Assembly: GCF_024346995.1 (NCBI RefSeq)
Contig: NZ_AP024888.1
Span: forward strand, 1-64,000
Length of the DNA stretch: 64,000 bases
Direction: 5' to 3'
Source of the DNA: Vibrio palustris
GTDB taxonomy: Bacteria > Pseudomonadota > Gammaproteobacteria > Enterobacterales > Vibrionaceae
Part shown: piece by piece, positions 45,053-53,605 of the stretch
Position numbering within the stretch: the first letter of the stretch is position 1
Layout: every line of letters starts with the position of its first letter
Program-made: the position numbers and the translations under genes
Notes under the pieces: model-generated
What the model was told of the DNA's origin: nothing
Seen by the model: the letters and a program-made list of their open reading frames with translations, nothing else
Database searches by the model: none

Positions 45053-46360
45053 ATGAACTCTGGCCTGTTTTCCCCAACAATTATTCGCAGTTTGCTAGAT
45101 TTAGATGCATATAAGATCAGCATGATGCAGGCGATACATTCATTGTATCCTGATGTCCAAGTTCGCTATGAGCTGATTGTTCGTAGCGATGAAGACATAT
45201 CTGAATTGTTAGATGAAATCCGCCACGAAATTTCGCAGCTTGGCTCTTTGCGTTTCTCTGACGCTGATATGGTGTACTTGGGGGAAAGTTCACCTCACTT
45301 AACCTCTGCCTTTCTTCAATCTCTGCGGTATTTCCATTTTCAACCTGAGCGCCAAGTGCATTTAGGCGTGATTAAGCATGACGGTAAAAAACAACTGCGT
45401 ATTGGTATTGAAGGCACATGGCGTGACACCATTCTTTATGAAACTATTATTATGTCGATTGTGTCAGAAGTACGCAGTCGCTTATGTTGGAATGATGTGC
45501 CAGAATCGTTACCTCAAACGGTTCTACGCCAGAACGTGGCGCACTTAAAAGCAGAAATCGCTCGTCGTGGTATTACTAATTTTACCCTTACGGAAATGGG
45601 GACTCGCCGTCGTTTTTCAGGACAAATCCAGCGCGATGTTATTGCTTACTTACACGAAACCATGCCAGAACTGTTGCTCGGCACTAGCAACTATCATTTT
45701 GCGCGTGAATTTGGTTTGCGTCCTATTGGTACCATCGCCCATGAATGGTTTATGGGGCACCAAGCCCTGGTTAATACCAAGGACTCACAGCGTGTGGCAC
45801 TAGAGCAATGGTTGAAAGTATTTGGTGGTAAATTGTCTATCGCCCCGACGGATACACTAACCTTAGATGCCTTTCAGACTGACTTTAATCATCATCTTGC
45901 TAAAGCTTATGATGGTATTCGCCATGATTCAGGTAACCCTTACGTTTGGGGTGACCGAATGATTGAGCATTATCAAGCAATGGGCGTCGATCCAAAAGAA
46001 AAAGTATTTATTTTCTCTGATGGGTTAGATTTTGATGAAGCGCTGGATATTTGTGAGTATTTTGAAGGTCGTATTCAAGTCTCATTCGGAATTGGAACGT
46101 TTTTGACCAATAATCTATCGGGTTGGCAAAATGAGCAGGGTATTGAATATAAGCCCCTTTCTATTGTCATTAAACTTACCGAGTGTAATGGTCTTCCGGT
46201 GGCAAAAATCAGTGATGAACCTGAAAAAGCGATGTGTGAAGATCCGATTTTTTTAGCGAACTTAAAGCGACGTTTTGATATTGATATTGATATTGAGGCA
46301 TTGATTTCTGAATTAAAGCGTATAAAAAAAAGTAAGCGCCAATATATCGCTGCCGCGTAA
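45053..46360 (+). CDS. pncB: Nicotinate phosphoribosyltransferase
   Basis: PncB forms nicotinate mononucleotide from nicotinate and PRPP, with ATP hydrolysis stimulating the reaction, in the NAD salvage pathway. The 435-residue protein has LLDLDAYKISMMQA, the histidine region TEMGTRRRFSGQIQ, GTIAHEWFMGHQ, RHDSGNPYVWGDR and FGIGTFLTNNL. It is slightly longer than the E. coli enzyme (400), mainly through a basic C-terminal tail. It is divergent from nrtR, with the operator between them, so NAD status should control it. Confidence 0.95.
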   Translation: MNSGLFSPTIIRSLLDLDAYKISMMQAIHSLYPDVQVRYELIVRSDEDISELLDEIRHEISQLGSLRFSDADMVYLGESSPHLTSAFLQSLRYFHFQPERQVHLGVIKHDGKKQLRIGIEGTWRDTILYETIIMSIVSEVRSRLCWNDVPESLPQTVLRQNVAHLKAEIARRGITNFTLTEMGTRRRFSGQIQRDVIAYLHETMPELLLGTSNYHFAREFGLRPIGTIAHEWFMGHQALVNTKDSQRVALEQWLKVFGGKLSIAPTDTLTLDAFQTDFNHHLAKAYDGIRHDSGNPYVWGDRMIEHYQAMGVDPKEKVFIFSDGLDFDEALDICEYFEGRIQVSFGIGTFLTNNLSGWQNEQGIEYKPLSIVIKLTECNGLPVAKISDEPEKAMCEDPIFLANLKRRFDIDIDIEALISELKRIKKSKRQYIAAA

Positions 46361-46391
46361 ATTAAGATAGACCTCATAAATGACCGTTATT

Positions 46392-46422
46392 AGCCTTGAT
46401 CTTCTTGATTAAGGCTTTTTTC
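46392..46422 (+). terminator. Terminator after pncB
   Basis: Stem AGCCTTGAT / ATTAAGGCT with one G-T pair and a 7-nt loop is followed by a T run. Confidence 0.85.
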
Positions 46423-46581
46423 GTTTTGTACTTACAAAGTCTTAATTATCATTCTCTATGTTGTCCATTTAAGTGAGCTCACAGAATCCGAGACCTTCTC
46501 TTGCTGATGAGAGGAGGAAAGTCATAATAGGTATACCGTTGATACTGCATTGAGTATCATTGTATTTTAAGGAATGATTTG

Positions 46582-47619
46582 ATGTCGAGTATCCCTATTA
46601 AAGTTGCCATTGTGGGTTATGGCTATTCAGCAAAAACCTTTCACTTGCCTTTTATTTTGTCTCTTTCTCAGTTTGAATGGGTCGCAGTCAGCTCAAGCCA
46701 ATCGGCATATCTGAATCAGCATTATCCTAAAGTGGAATGTTACTCCGACCCTTACGAGATGTTAGCGCAAACAGAAGCTGAATTAGTCATTATTACCTCT
46801 CCCAATAATGTGCACTTTGCGTTAGCAAAAGCCGCTTTAGAGAATGGTAAGCATGTTATTTTAGAGAAGCCCTTTGTCACAAAGAGCACAGAAGGCGAGG
46901 CTCTTATAGAAATCGCAGAGCAAGTAGGGTGCTTGTTAAGTGTCTTTCAAAATCGTCGTTGGGATGGTGACTTTATGACGCTAAGGGACGTGATCGCCAC
47001 AGGGCAACTGGGCGAGGTTAAATATTTTGAATCACACTTTGATCGTTATCGACCCGAAGTACGCCAGCGCTGGCGTGAATTGGCTCAAGATGGTGGTGGC
47101 ATATTATTTGATTTAGGGCCTCATTTACTCGATCAAGCTCTGTGCTTATTTGGCATGCCAAACGCGGTAACAGCCCAGTGCCGAATCATGAGACCAAACG
47201 CAACGACTATCGATTACGTCAATATCGTTCTCGATTATAAAGAGACAATAGTGAACTTACATGCCAACCTCTATAGCCCGGAGCCTAATATACGTTTTAA
47301 CGTATTGGGAACCAAAGCAAAATACGTAAAATATGGTCTAGACGATCAAGAACGCCATTTAAAAGCAGGTGTGATACCACTCAGTGAGCACTGGTATAGT
47401 AGCTTAGTTGAGCAAGCTGGAATCGTATATCAAGAGGGAGAGAAGCCTTACGAGGTTATAGGTCAGCAAGGAACCTACCAAGCTTACTTTGAGCAAGTCG
47501 CGGCTGCGATCCATGGAGACCGAGCCATACCGGTGCCTGCGCATGAGGCATTAGAATCTATCCGCCTGATTGAAGCAGCATTGGAAAGTAGCCAGTTGGG
47601 GCAACGAATTACACTGTAA
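46582..47619 (+). CDS. Gfo/Idh/MocA-family oxidoreductase
   Basis: The 345-residue NAD(P)-dependent dehydrogenase has an N-terminal Rossmann fold with VAIVGYGYSAKTFHLP, the EKPF motif (HVILEKPFVTKS) and a C-terminal Gfo-like domain with GGGILFDLGPHLLDQAL. It resembles the YdgJ/YhhX branch acting on sugars or inositols; the substrate is unknown. AAGGA precedes the ATG at 46582. It is a single gene, convergent with the HAD gene. Its last codons overlap a degenerate parS2-like 15-mer. Confidence 0.87.
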   Translation: MSSIPIKVAIVGYGYSAKTFHLPFILSLSQFEWVAVSSSQSAYLNQHYPKVECYSDPYEMLAQTEAELVIITSPNNVHFALAKAALENGKHVILEKPFVTKSTEGEALIEIAEQVGCLLSVFQNRRWDGDFMTLRDVIATGQLGEVKYFESHFDRYRPEVRQRWRELAQDGGGILFDLGPHLLDQALCLFGMPNAVTAQCRIMRPNATTIDYVNIVLDYKETIVNLHANLYSPEPNIRFNVLGTKAKYVKYGLDDQERHLKAGVIPLSEHWYSSLVEQAGIVYQEGEKPYEVIGQQGTYQAYFEQVAAAIHGDRAIPVPAHEALESIRLIEAALESSQLGQRITL

Positions 47620-47634
47620 ATTATCGGTAGCATA

Positions 47635-47670
47635 CCGAATAAAAGAAGCTTTCATGCTTCTTTTATTCGG
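47635..47670. terminator. Bidirectional terminator between the oxidoreductase and HAD genes
   Basis: The 15-bp perfect stem runs from 47635-47649 to 47656-47670 with a 6-nt loop. It contains AAAAGAAGC / GCTTCTTTT and lies between convergent genes. Confidence 0.88.
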
Positions 47671-47688
47671 GTACGACAGCCGACTCGT

Positions 47689-48351
47689 TTATTGTGTTTT
47701 CAGATGGCGTAAAACATCATGTAGGCTCGGCAGTATTGTGTGTCCCAACTGTTTTACGTCGTTACTTGGTTCAACAAGATCGGGAATTTGATAAGTTTGC
47801 ATATGCGCGGCAATAGCGGAGCGGACACCGTTATTAGAATCTTCAAAAGCTAGGCAGTCTTTAGGGTGTTGGTTCAGCCTTTGCGCAGCGAGGAGGTAAA
47901 TTTCTGGATCTGGTTTGCCATTAGTTACTTCACAGCCAGTTGCATAGCAATCGAAAAAGCGATCTAATCCAGATAAGCGTAGTTTAATCTCGGCAATATC
48001 ACGTTGGGTGGACGTTGCTACCGCAATGGGAACATTCTGTTCATTAAGCCAAGTTAAAAGTTCGACCACCCCTTCTTTGACGGGAATCGCTTGTTGTGTC
48101 ACAACTGCGTTATAACGCGAGCGCCAAGCATCATGAAGCATTGGATAATCAAGTGTATTACCATAACCAGCTTTCAAAGCCTCTTCTATCCCTGCGGCAT
48201 TACGTCCAATAATACCTAAATATACGTCCTTCAAAAACGGGATATTGACGGCCTGACAGGCTTGTTCAAAAATGGACATACATACGCGTTCGGTATCGAG
48301 TAGCAATCCATCCATATCAAATATAGCGGCTTTAAAATTCATAAATACCAT
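47689..48351 (-). CDS. HAD-superfamily hydrolase (subfamily IA, phosphoglycolate phosphatase/beta-phosphoglucomutase-like)
   Basis: The 220-residue enzyme has motif I DMDGLLLDTE (nucleophile Asp), a helical cap (about 20-85), motif II in VATSTQ, the lysine in NGKPDP and motif IV AFEDSNNGVRSA. All catalytic residues are present. The fold fits sugar phosphate phosphatases such as YniC or beta-phosphoglucomutase; the substrate is unknown. An internal ATG three codons later is an equally plausible start because the SD is weak. Confidence 0.88.
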   Translation of the reverse strand: MVFMNFKAAIFDMDGLLLDTERVCMSIFEQACQAVNIPFLKDVYLGIIGRNAAGIEEALKAGYGNTLDYPMLHDAWRSRYNAVVTQQAIPVKEGVVELLTWLNEQNVPIAVATSTQRDIAEIKLRLSGLDRFFDCYATGCEVTNGKPDPEIYLLAAQRLNQHPKDCLAFEDSNNGVRSAIAAHMQTYQIPDLVEPSNDVKQLGHTILPSLHDVLRHLKTQ

Positions 48352-48419
48352 TAAAAACTATTGGAATGAAAGGCTATTGAAGCACAATCTCTCAATTGGG
48401 AACAAGGTTTATCGGTAAC

Positions 48420-48455
48420 AAAAAGCCCTAACTATGATTCGTCATACATAGGGCT
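48420..48455 (-). terminator. Terminator after the GST gene
   Basis: An interrupted stem pairs AGCCCTA with TAGGGCT and TATGA with TCATA. On the minus strand it is followed by TTTTTG, 12 bp after the GST stop codon. Confidence 0.8.
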
Positions 48456-48467
48456 CATTACGCTAGG

Positions 48468-49088
48468 CTAAGCGGTTTGGTGTGCTTTTTCTAACTCATT
48501 GGCTTTTTGAAAAGCAGGGTGAGTTAGTAGTGTTTGATAGTAGCGCTTAATATTTGGATAAGTCTCTAGCTGTTGTAGCATCGCGAGAACTTCAGGGATA
48601 AACGACATCATGATATCGGCCCCTGATAGCTGTTCATCGATAAGGTAGGTTTTATCGCTAAGCACATCATCAAAGTAAGACATCACTTTCGTTAACTCGG
48701 CACCTGCATATGAGGCTAAAAACTCAGTATTTACTGGCTCCTTACTAACAAATAAAGTCAGCAGCGCCGGCAGCATGGCAGAGCTTTCCGCAAAATGCAG
48801 CCACTGTAAATATTCGGCATAGCTGGCGGACTCTTTTGCAGGCATGAGATGTAAGCCATGACGTTCAATCAAATATTCAGTGATCGCACCAGATTCGGTA
48901 ATGACTTGCCCGTTGTCTTCAATGACTGGCGATTTACCTAATGGATGAATTTCTTTCAGTTCCGGTGGCGCTAGATTAGTTACGGCATCGCGCTGATAAG
49001 CATGAATACGGTAGTCCAAACTAAGTTCTTCTAATAGCCAAATAATTCGTTTAGAACGCGATTGGTTTAGATGGTGTAGAGTAATCAT
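48468..49088 (-). CDS. Glutathione S-transferase family protein
   Basis: The 206-residue protein has an N-terminal thioredoxin-fold domain (HHLNQSRSKRIIWLLEEL, then GKSPVIEDNGQVITESGAI) and a helical C-terminal domain with SGADIMMSFIPEV. GSTs of this kind conjugate or reduce electrophiles with glutathione. It starts 2 bp after the curA-like gene, with its SD (GGAGC) inside the end of that gene, so the two are translationally coupled and share a TetR-type operator. Confidence 0.88.
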   Translation of the reverse strand: MITLHHLNQSRSKRIIWLLEELSLDYRIHAYQRDAVTNLAPPELKEIHPLGKSPVIEDNGQVITESGAITEYLIERHGLHLMPAKESASYAEYLQWLHFAESSAMLPALLTLFVSKEPVNTEFLASYAGAELTKVMSYFDDVLSDKTYLIDEQLSGADIMMSFIPEVLAMLQQLETYPNIKRYYQTLLTHPAFQKANELEKAHQTA

Positions 49089-49090
49089 AT

Positions 49091-50128
49091 TTATTGCTCC
49101 AATGGGTCATTAATATGCACAACAAGCTTACCGAAGTTCTTACCTTCTAAGAGCCCTTTAAAGGCATCTGGAGCGCTTTCAAGGCCTTCTACCATTTGTT
49201 CACGATATTGAATTTTATCTTCAGATACCCACTGCGCCATTTGGTCTGCAAACTCGTGGTAACGATGGCCATAATCATCAAAGATAATAAAGCCTTGCAT
49301 GCGAATACGTTTGGTTAAACAAAGTCCCATCAATTGAGAAAGGCGATCAGGCCCGTCTGGTAAAGCCGTATTATTGTATTGAGAAACCAATCCACAGACA
49401 GGAATACGCGCACTTGAATTAAGTAGAGGCATCATAGCGTCAAATACTTTGCCACCGACATTTTCGAAATAGACATCCACACCGTCTGGACATGCTTTCG
49501 CGAGTTGCTCGGCAAAGTTATCCGATTTGTGGTCGATACAAGCATCAAAGCCCAGAGTGTCTACCGCATAACGACATTTTTCTTCGCCGCCAGCAATACC
49601 AACGACTCGGCAACCTTTGATTTTACCTATTTGTCCGACAGTTGCGCCTACTGGCCCAGTCGCTGCTGCCACGGCGATAGTTTCACCTGGCTGAGGGTTA
49701 CCAATATCGAGTAATCCCATATAGGCGGTAAAACCAGGCATGCCTGATACGCCGAGCGCGTGAGAAGGCTTATCAGGGTTCATGCCTAACTTCAGTAATC
49801 CTTCACCATCAGAAATGGCATAGCTTTGCCAGCCAGTAAAGCCAACAACCCACTCTCCGACTTTAAAATCGGGATTGGAGGATTGCTCTACTTGCGATAC
49901 TGTTCCGCCTACCATCACATCGTCGATTTCAACCGATGCCGCGTAAGATTTCGCTGCACTCATGCGTCCGCGCATGTAAGGGTCAAGAGACAAATAAATG
50001 GTTCTCAGTAATATTTCGCCGTCTTTTAATGATGGCATAGCTACAGTTTCTAAACGAAAGTTCTCTTGAGTTGGCGCGCCGTGTGGGCGAGAAGCTAACA
50101 CAAAACGTTGATTTTGAATTGTTGTCAT
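49091..50128 (-). CDS. Zinc-independent medium-chain dehydrogenase/reductase, CurA-like
   Basis: The 345-residue NADPH-dependent reductase starts QNQRFVLASRPHGAP and has YLSLDPYMRGRMS, the nucleotide loop AAATGPVGATVGQIGK and FENVGGKVFDAM. It belongs to the leukotriene B4 dehydrogenase/curcumin reductase group, which reduces alpha,beta-unsaturated carbonyls. Pairing with a GST and a TetR regulator suggests defence against reactive electrophiles. AGGAG lies 8 nt before the ATG. The promoter region carries a TetR-type operator. Confidence 0.9.
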   Translation of the reverse strand: MTTIQNQRFVLASRPHGAPTQENFRLETVAMPSLKDGEILLRTIYLSLDPYMRGRMSAAKSYAASVEIDDVMVGGTVSQVEQSSNPDFKVGEWVVGFTGWQSYAISDGEGLLKLGMNPDKPSHALGVSGMPGFTAYMGLLDIGNPQPGETIAVAAATGPVGATVGQIGKIKGCRVVGIAGGEEKCRYAVDTLGFDACIDHKSDNFAEQLAKACPDGVDVYFENVGGKVFDAMMPLLNSSARIPVCGLVSQYNNTALPDGPDRLSQLMGLCLTKRIRMQGFIIFDDYGHRYHEFADQMAQWVSEDKIQYREQMVEGLESAPDAFKGLLEGKNFGKLVVHINDPLEQ

Positions 50129-50146
50129 GGAAGGTCTCCTTTTTAT

Positions 50147-50161
50147 TAGACCGGTCGTCTA
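50147..50161. promoter_or_regulatory. TetR-family operator upstream of the curA-like gene
   Basis: TAGACCGGTCGTCTA has TAGAC-N5-GTCTA symmetry and matches the site at 50824-50838 at 14 of 15 positions. It lies 19 bp before the curA-like start codon. It resembles the NemR box of E. coli. Confidence 0.85.
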
Positions 50162-50172
50162 GTCGTTTGTGA

Positions 50173-50196
50173 TAAAAAACCGCTCGCCGAGCGGGT
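50173..50196 (-). terminator. Terminator after the tetR-type gene
   Basis: On the minus strand CCGCTC / GAGCGG with loop GGC is followed by six T residues, 16 bp after the regulator's stop codon. The curA-like gene therefore needs its own promoter. Confidence 0.88.
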
Positions 50197-50211
50197 ATTT
50201 CTATCATCTTA

Positions 50212-50802
50212 TTAAATGGTGCTATTGCCTTTTAGCAGCTGCTCCGTTCTTGCAAGCGCTCGCTGCAAGCTGACATCGTCTTGGCGAATCTTATTCATTA
50301 AACATGAGCCCAACCAATATTCGTATAGATATTCAGCCAGAGCTTGACTGTCATTGACTTGAATATCTCCAGCTTGTTTGCCCTTCTCAATACAAGCAGC
50401 AATTAATTGTATTGCTTGGTGAGTCCCGTTAACCATGACTTGCCGCATTGCTTCGGAAAGATCACTTACCTCGCTTGCAAGTTTGACTACCAAACATTGC
50501 CCAGACTCACAAAGATAACGGTTGTTTTCAACCCAATATTGCCAGAATCGCATCAAATTTTGGTAATAATTACCGTCACTACTCTTAAATAAGGACTCTA
50601 CTCTGGCTAAATAGTCGTCAAAATATCGTTGTAGTAAGGTTTCACCAAATTGTTCTTTTGATTGGAAATAATGGTAAAATGATCCCTTGGGTATACCTGC
50701 AGCCTTTAATAGCTCAGACAATCCCATTCCGGTAAATCCTTTCTTTGCAACAATTTGATAACCCACATCTAAGATGTGCTGTTTAGTATCTAAAGATTTC
50801 AT
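50212..50802 (-). CDS. TetR/AcrR-family regulator (NemR-like)
   Basis: The 196-residue regulator has the TetR helix-turn-helix MGLSELLKAAGIPKGSFYHYFQSKE near 25-49 and a helical ligand domain. Cysteines occur in CESGQCLVVKLA and SCLMNKI, which fits electrophile sensing as in NemR, whose box resembles the operators here. One operator lies 22 bp before its start and the other before the curA-like gene, so it should repress both its own gene and the reductase-GST pair. Confidence 0.88.
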   Translation of the reverse strand: MKSLDTKQHILDVGYQIVAKKGFTGMGLSELLKAAGIPKGSFYHYFQSKEQFGETLLQRYFDDYLARVESLFKSSDGNYYQNLMRFWQYWVENNRYLCESGQCLVVKLASEVSDLSEAMRQVMVNGTHQAIQLIAACIEKGKQAGDIQVNDSQALAEYLYEYWLGSCLMNKIRQDDVSLQRALARTEQLLKGNSTI

Positions 50803-50823
50803 ATTTATTAAACTAACTTAAAT

Positions 50824-50838
50824 TAGACCAGTCGTCTA
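50824..50838. promoter_or_regulatory. TetR-family operator upstream of the regulator gene
   Basis: TAGACCAGTCGTCTA lies 22 bp before the tetR-type start codon and matches the operator at 50147-50161 except for one base. This supports autoregulation. Confidence 0.85.
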
Positions 50839-50888
50839 GCGGTGGTGTGAGCTCATTATTATTTGTGTGAGCGTATCCGATTGAGCCA

Positions 50889-52577
50889 CTAAAAAGGCGC
50901 AGACACTTCAAAGCATAGCTTTTCATGCGTATATGGGTGCTCAAAGCTTAACTGTTCGGCATGAAGGTGAAGGCGCTGGTTTTGCTTGCCATACAGATCA
51001 TCGCCTTTTATTGCCAAGTTTAATCCATCATGATGGGCGCAATGAACGCGTAATTGATGGGTTCGGCCCGTATGAGGATAAAGGTAAATACGGCTTTCAC
51101 CTTGTGCATTGGTTGATATGTTTGTCCATGTGGTTTTGGCACTTTTACCATCGATATGACAGACACACTGCCTAGGTCGATCTTCTAAGTCGGCTCTTAG
51201 AGGTAAACGTATCTCACCAGAGTCAGCGCTTACTTTTCCTTCAAGGACAGCCACGTAACGTTTTTCAATTTGACGAGTGATAAATTGTTTCTGTAGATTT
51301 TTATTAGCCCGTCGCGTAAACGCGAACACGAGTAAACCTGATGTCGACATATCTAAGCGATGTAGCACAAAGACACCCTCACGATCTTGATACTCGGTTT
51401 GTAAGCGTGTTAATACGGAGTCTTTTACATGAACACCAGGAACTGATAAGAGTTCTGAGGGTTTATTGATAACGATGATGGCCTCATCTTGATATACCAC
51501 TTCAATATTAAGGTGTTCGGCTTGATTCACTTGCAGCGGATTATTATCCATAGGGATGTCAGCGAGCATATAATTAAGAATCGGATAGCATTTGGCTTGG
51601 CACGCCGGATAATACTTCTTATGTTGACGAATTGATGATTTTAATGATTTTCCCCACCAAAATTCTGCCATGCATACTGGCTTAAGATTATGTTGGAATG
51701 CATATTGTAACATTTTAGGCGCTGCACATTCACCGGAACCCGCAGGTGGTACGCTATCAGGGTAAGCGCTAAAAATATCGATTAGTGAGCGCGACTCACC
51801 GTGACAGTTAAGCATGTGATAGTGGTTAAATAGAAAACGTTGCACTTCTGCCGAGTGCTCACGACGTTCTTCTTTGAGTTGTGTAATACGTTGTTCAAAC
51901 GTTTCGATTTGTGCGTCGACTTGCGCTTGTTGTGTTAGCCAGTGTTGCTTTAATGCTTTTTGATCGCGTTTTTCTTTGACACTTTGTTGCCCGAGCTCGT
52001 ATAAACGTTTGTCGATCTCTTCACTGGAGTATAGTGTTTGCAGTAGACGTTGTCTTTCTGCTTTGCGCCACTGCCTTTGTTCAATGATTGTTTGTCGTAG
52101 CGCACCTTGTTCCTCTGATGATTGTTGACTGAGCCGATCTTTTTGTTTGTGTAATTGAGCTAACTCTGCAGAGTTTTCTAACTGATTCACCTGCGCATTA
52201 AGTGATGCAATATAATCAGATTTTTGCTTAAAGGTGGCCGAGTATCCGACACGATCAAAGACAGGAGGCACAAATCCTGGTTGGTGTAGAGAGCCTGCGA
52301 GCAAACCTGAAAAACCACACAGATAACCAAGTTCATCTGCGGAGTTTTTGACTACAAGCACACCAAACATCTTACCATGGTCGCCGTCGGTCGTGTGTTC
52401 AATACCAAACGGATGATGCCAATCTGTTTGGTCTGTTAAATGGGCTTGCAAGTCTTGCACGGCCGCTTCACATAATGGATGAGGCTCATAACAGAAGGGA
52501 TAAGTAAACGTATCCGGCACTGATAAGCCATCAATACAAGTCTGGAAGTAATGAAAATAAGCCGCCGAGTCTAACAT
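50889..52577 (-). CDS. RluA-family pseudouridine synthase with long N-terminal coiled-coil extension
   Basis: The C-terminal 220 residues are an RluA-type synthase with IVINKPSELLSVPGV, the catalytic aspartate in HRLDMSTSGLLVFA and LYPHTGRTHQLRVHCAHH. They are preceded by about 340 residues: a globular segment, a charged coiled coil (about 115-245) and a cysteine/histidine-containing segment with GSGECAAPKMLQYAF. At 562 residues it is about twice the usual size. The synthase part should modify an RNA uridine; the extension's role is unknown. It is convergent with nothing and precedes a 1-kb empty region. Confidence 0.87.
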   Translation of the reverse strand: MLDSAAYFHYFQTCIDGLSVPDTFTYPFCYEPHPLCEAAVQDLQAHLTDQTDWHHPFGIEHTTDGDHGKMFGVLVVKNSADELGYLCGFSGLLAGSLHQPGFVPPVFDRVGYSATFKQKSDYIASLNAQVNQLENSAELAQLHKQKDRLSQQSSEEQGALRQTIIEQRQWRKAERQRLLQTLYSSEEIDKRLYELGQQSVKEKRDQKALKQHWLTQQAQVDAQIETFEQRITQLKEERREHSAEVQRFLFNHYHMLNCHGESRSLIDIFSAYPDSVPPAGSGECAAPKMLQYAFQHNLKPVCMAEFWWGKSLKSSIRQHKKYYPACQAKCYPILNYMLADIPMDNNPLQVNQAEHLNIEVVYQDEAIIVINKPSELLSVPGVHVKDSVLTRLQTEYQDREGVFVLHRLDMSTSGLLVFAFTRRANKNLQKQFITRQIEKRYVAVLEGKVSADSGEIRLPLRADLEDRPRQCVCHIDGKSAKTTWTNISTNAQGESRIYLYPHTGRTHQLRVHCAHHDGLNLAIKGDDLYGKQNQRLHLHAEQLSFEHPYTHEKLCFEVSAPF

Positions 52578-53605
52578 GTGTGAGTATACCTGATATGTAA
52601 TGTGCTGAGGATTGTACTCATGGCTAGCCGTGATGTCAGCAGTAGACTAAAGACAAAGGTTATATTTGCCCTATAAATCTAGTGTGGAGTAGATACCCAC
52701 TTAGGTAGGATTGACGACTCAGAGTTGGTAACAATGTATGAAATAGTATTTATGCCATCGACTTTATATAAAATGATAGACGGTATCTTGTCATGGTCGA
52801 ATAAAGTCTTACTATTTTTAAGTGATTATTTATACATGGGTTCTTATATCGTCTCTAATACCGTATAAATTGTCTTAATTTATTTAACGAATGTTTCTGA
52901 TATTAAATTTACATAAAGAAAATTTTTGTGATATTGCTCCAATAATGTTGGGGGTTTATGTCAAGGAAAAGTTAGCAGTGTGAATTTGTGTCAAAAGATT
53001 TCGCGTGTTGAAGACATCATTCAAACTATCCTTTAGTATCATTGCTATTGGCAGTGAATTATTGCGATGATAACGAATAATTTGGAAACAGTCAGGATAA
53101 TGAAGATTGTAGTTAAAACAATCATTTCTGACATAACCATAACAAAGTCAGTAAAATGTAATAATTTAGGGTTTAAGTATTTTTGGAATCTCTATCTCAA
53201 AAGCACTAAGAATAGCTTACTGATAAGATTATTTTGAATACACTCTTTGTCACGAATTATAAGTCATTGATGACTGAGGTTGGCTAGGCTTCAGTGATCT
53301 CAAAAATTAGTTACCTTTTTAGATAATGCTTAGATTACAGGCTCGGATATTTATAATGAAGGCTTACGGAGTATGGAAATGAGCATTAATAATCAACAAG
53401 ATAACCTAAAAAGTAATATTTTTTTACTTATATAAAGTCAGAAAATAATGAGTTTGACGTTTTACCTAAGGTAATTTTGCAGGGTGAATCAGCAAACCTT
53501 TAGATACTAGCCTAATGCTCTGTTTGAGTGATGTAATTGTTTCGAGCACGTCTGTTGTCGTGTTAGAGAAAAATGTCAGTTCGGTGGTTTATCTAAGGGG
53601 TTGCA
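52578..53605. other. 1-kb gene-free AT-rich region upstream of the T6SS-linked locus
   Basis: No convincing gene is present. A 56-codon frame near 53067-53237 has unusual composition and no good SD. The stretch must contain the promoter of the rluA-family gene (leftward) and of the Sel1 gene (rightward). No sigma-54 (GG-N10-GC) element was found in the parts I scanned (53460-53606 and the shorter gap before tssB). Confidence 0.55.

Noticed and set aside
47607-47621. parS2-like 15-mer AATTACACTGTAAAT at the 3' end of the oxidoreductase gene
   Set aside because: It has one mismatch at a conserved position of the first half-site. Without binding data it may be chance, so it is not listed as a site.
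53067-53237. 56-codon frame in the 1-kb gap before the Sel1 gene
   Set aside because: AT-rich codon use, no SD and no domain features; it looks like chance.
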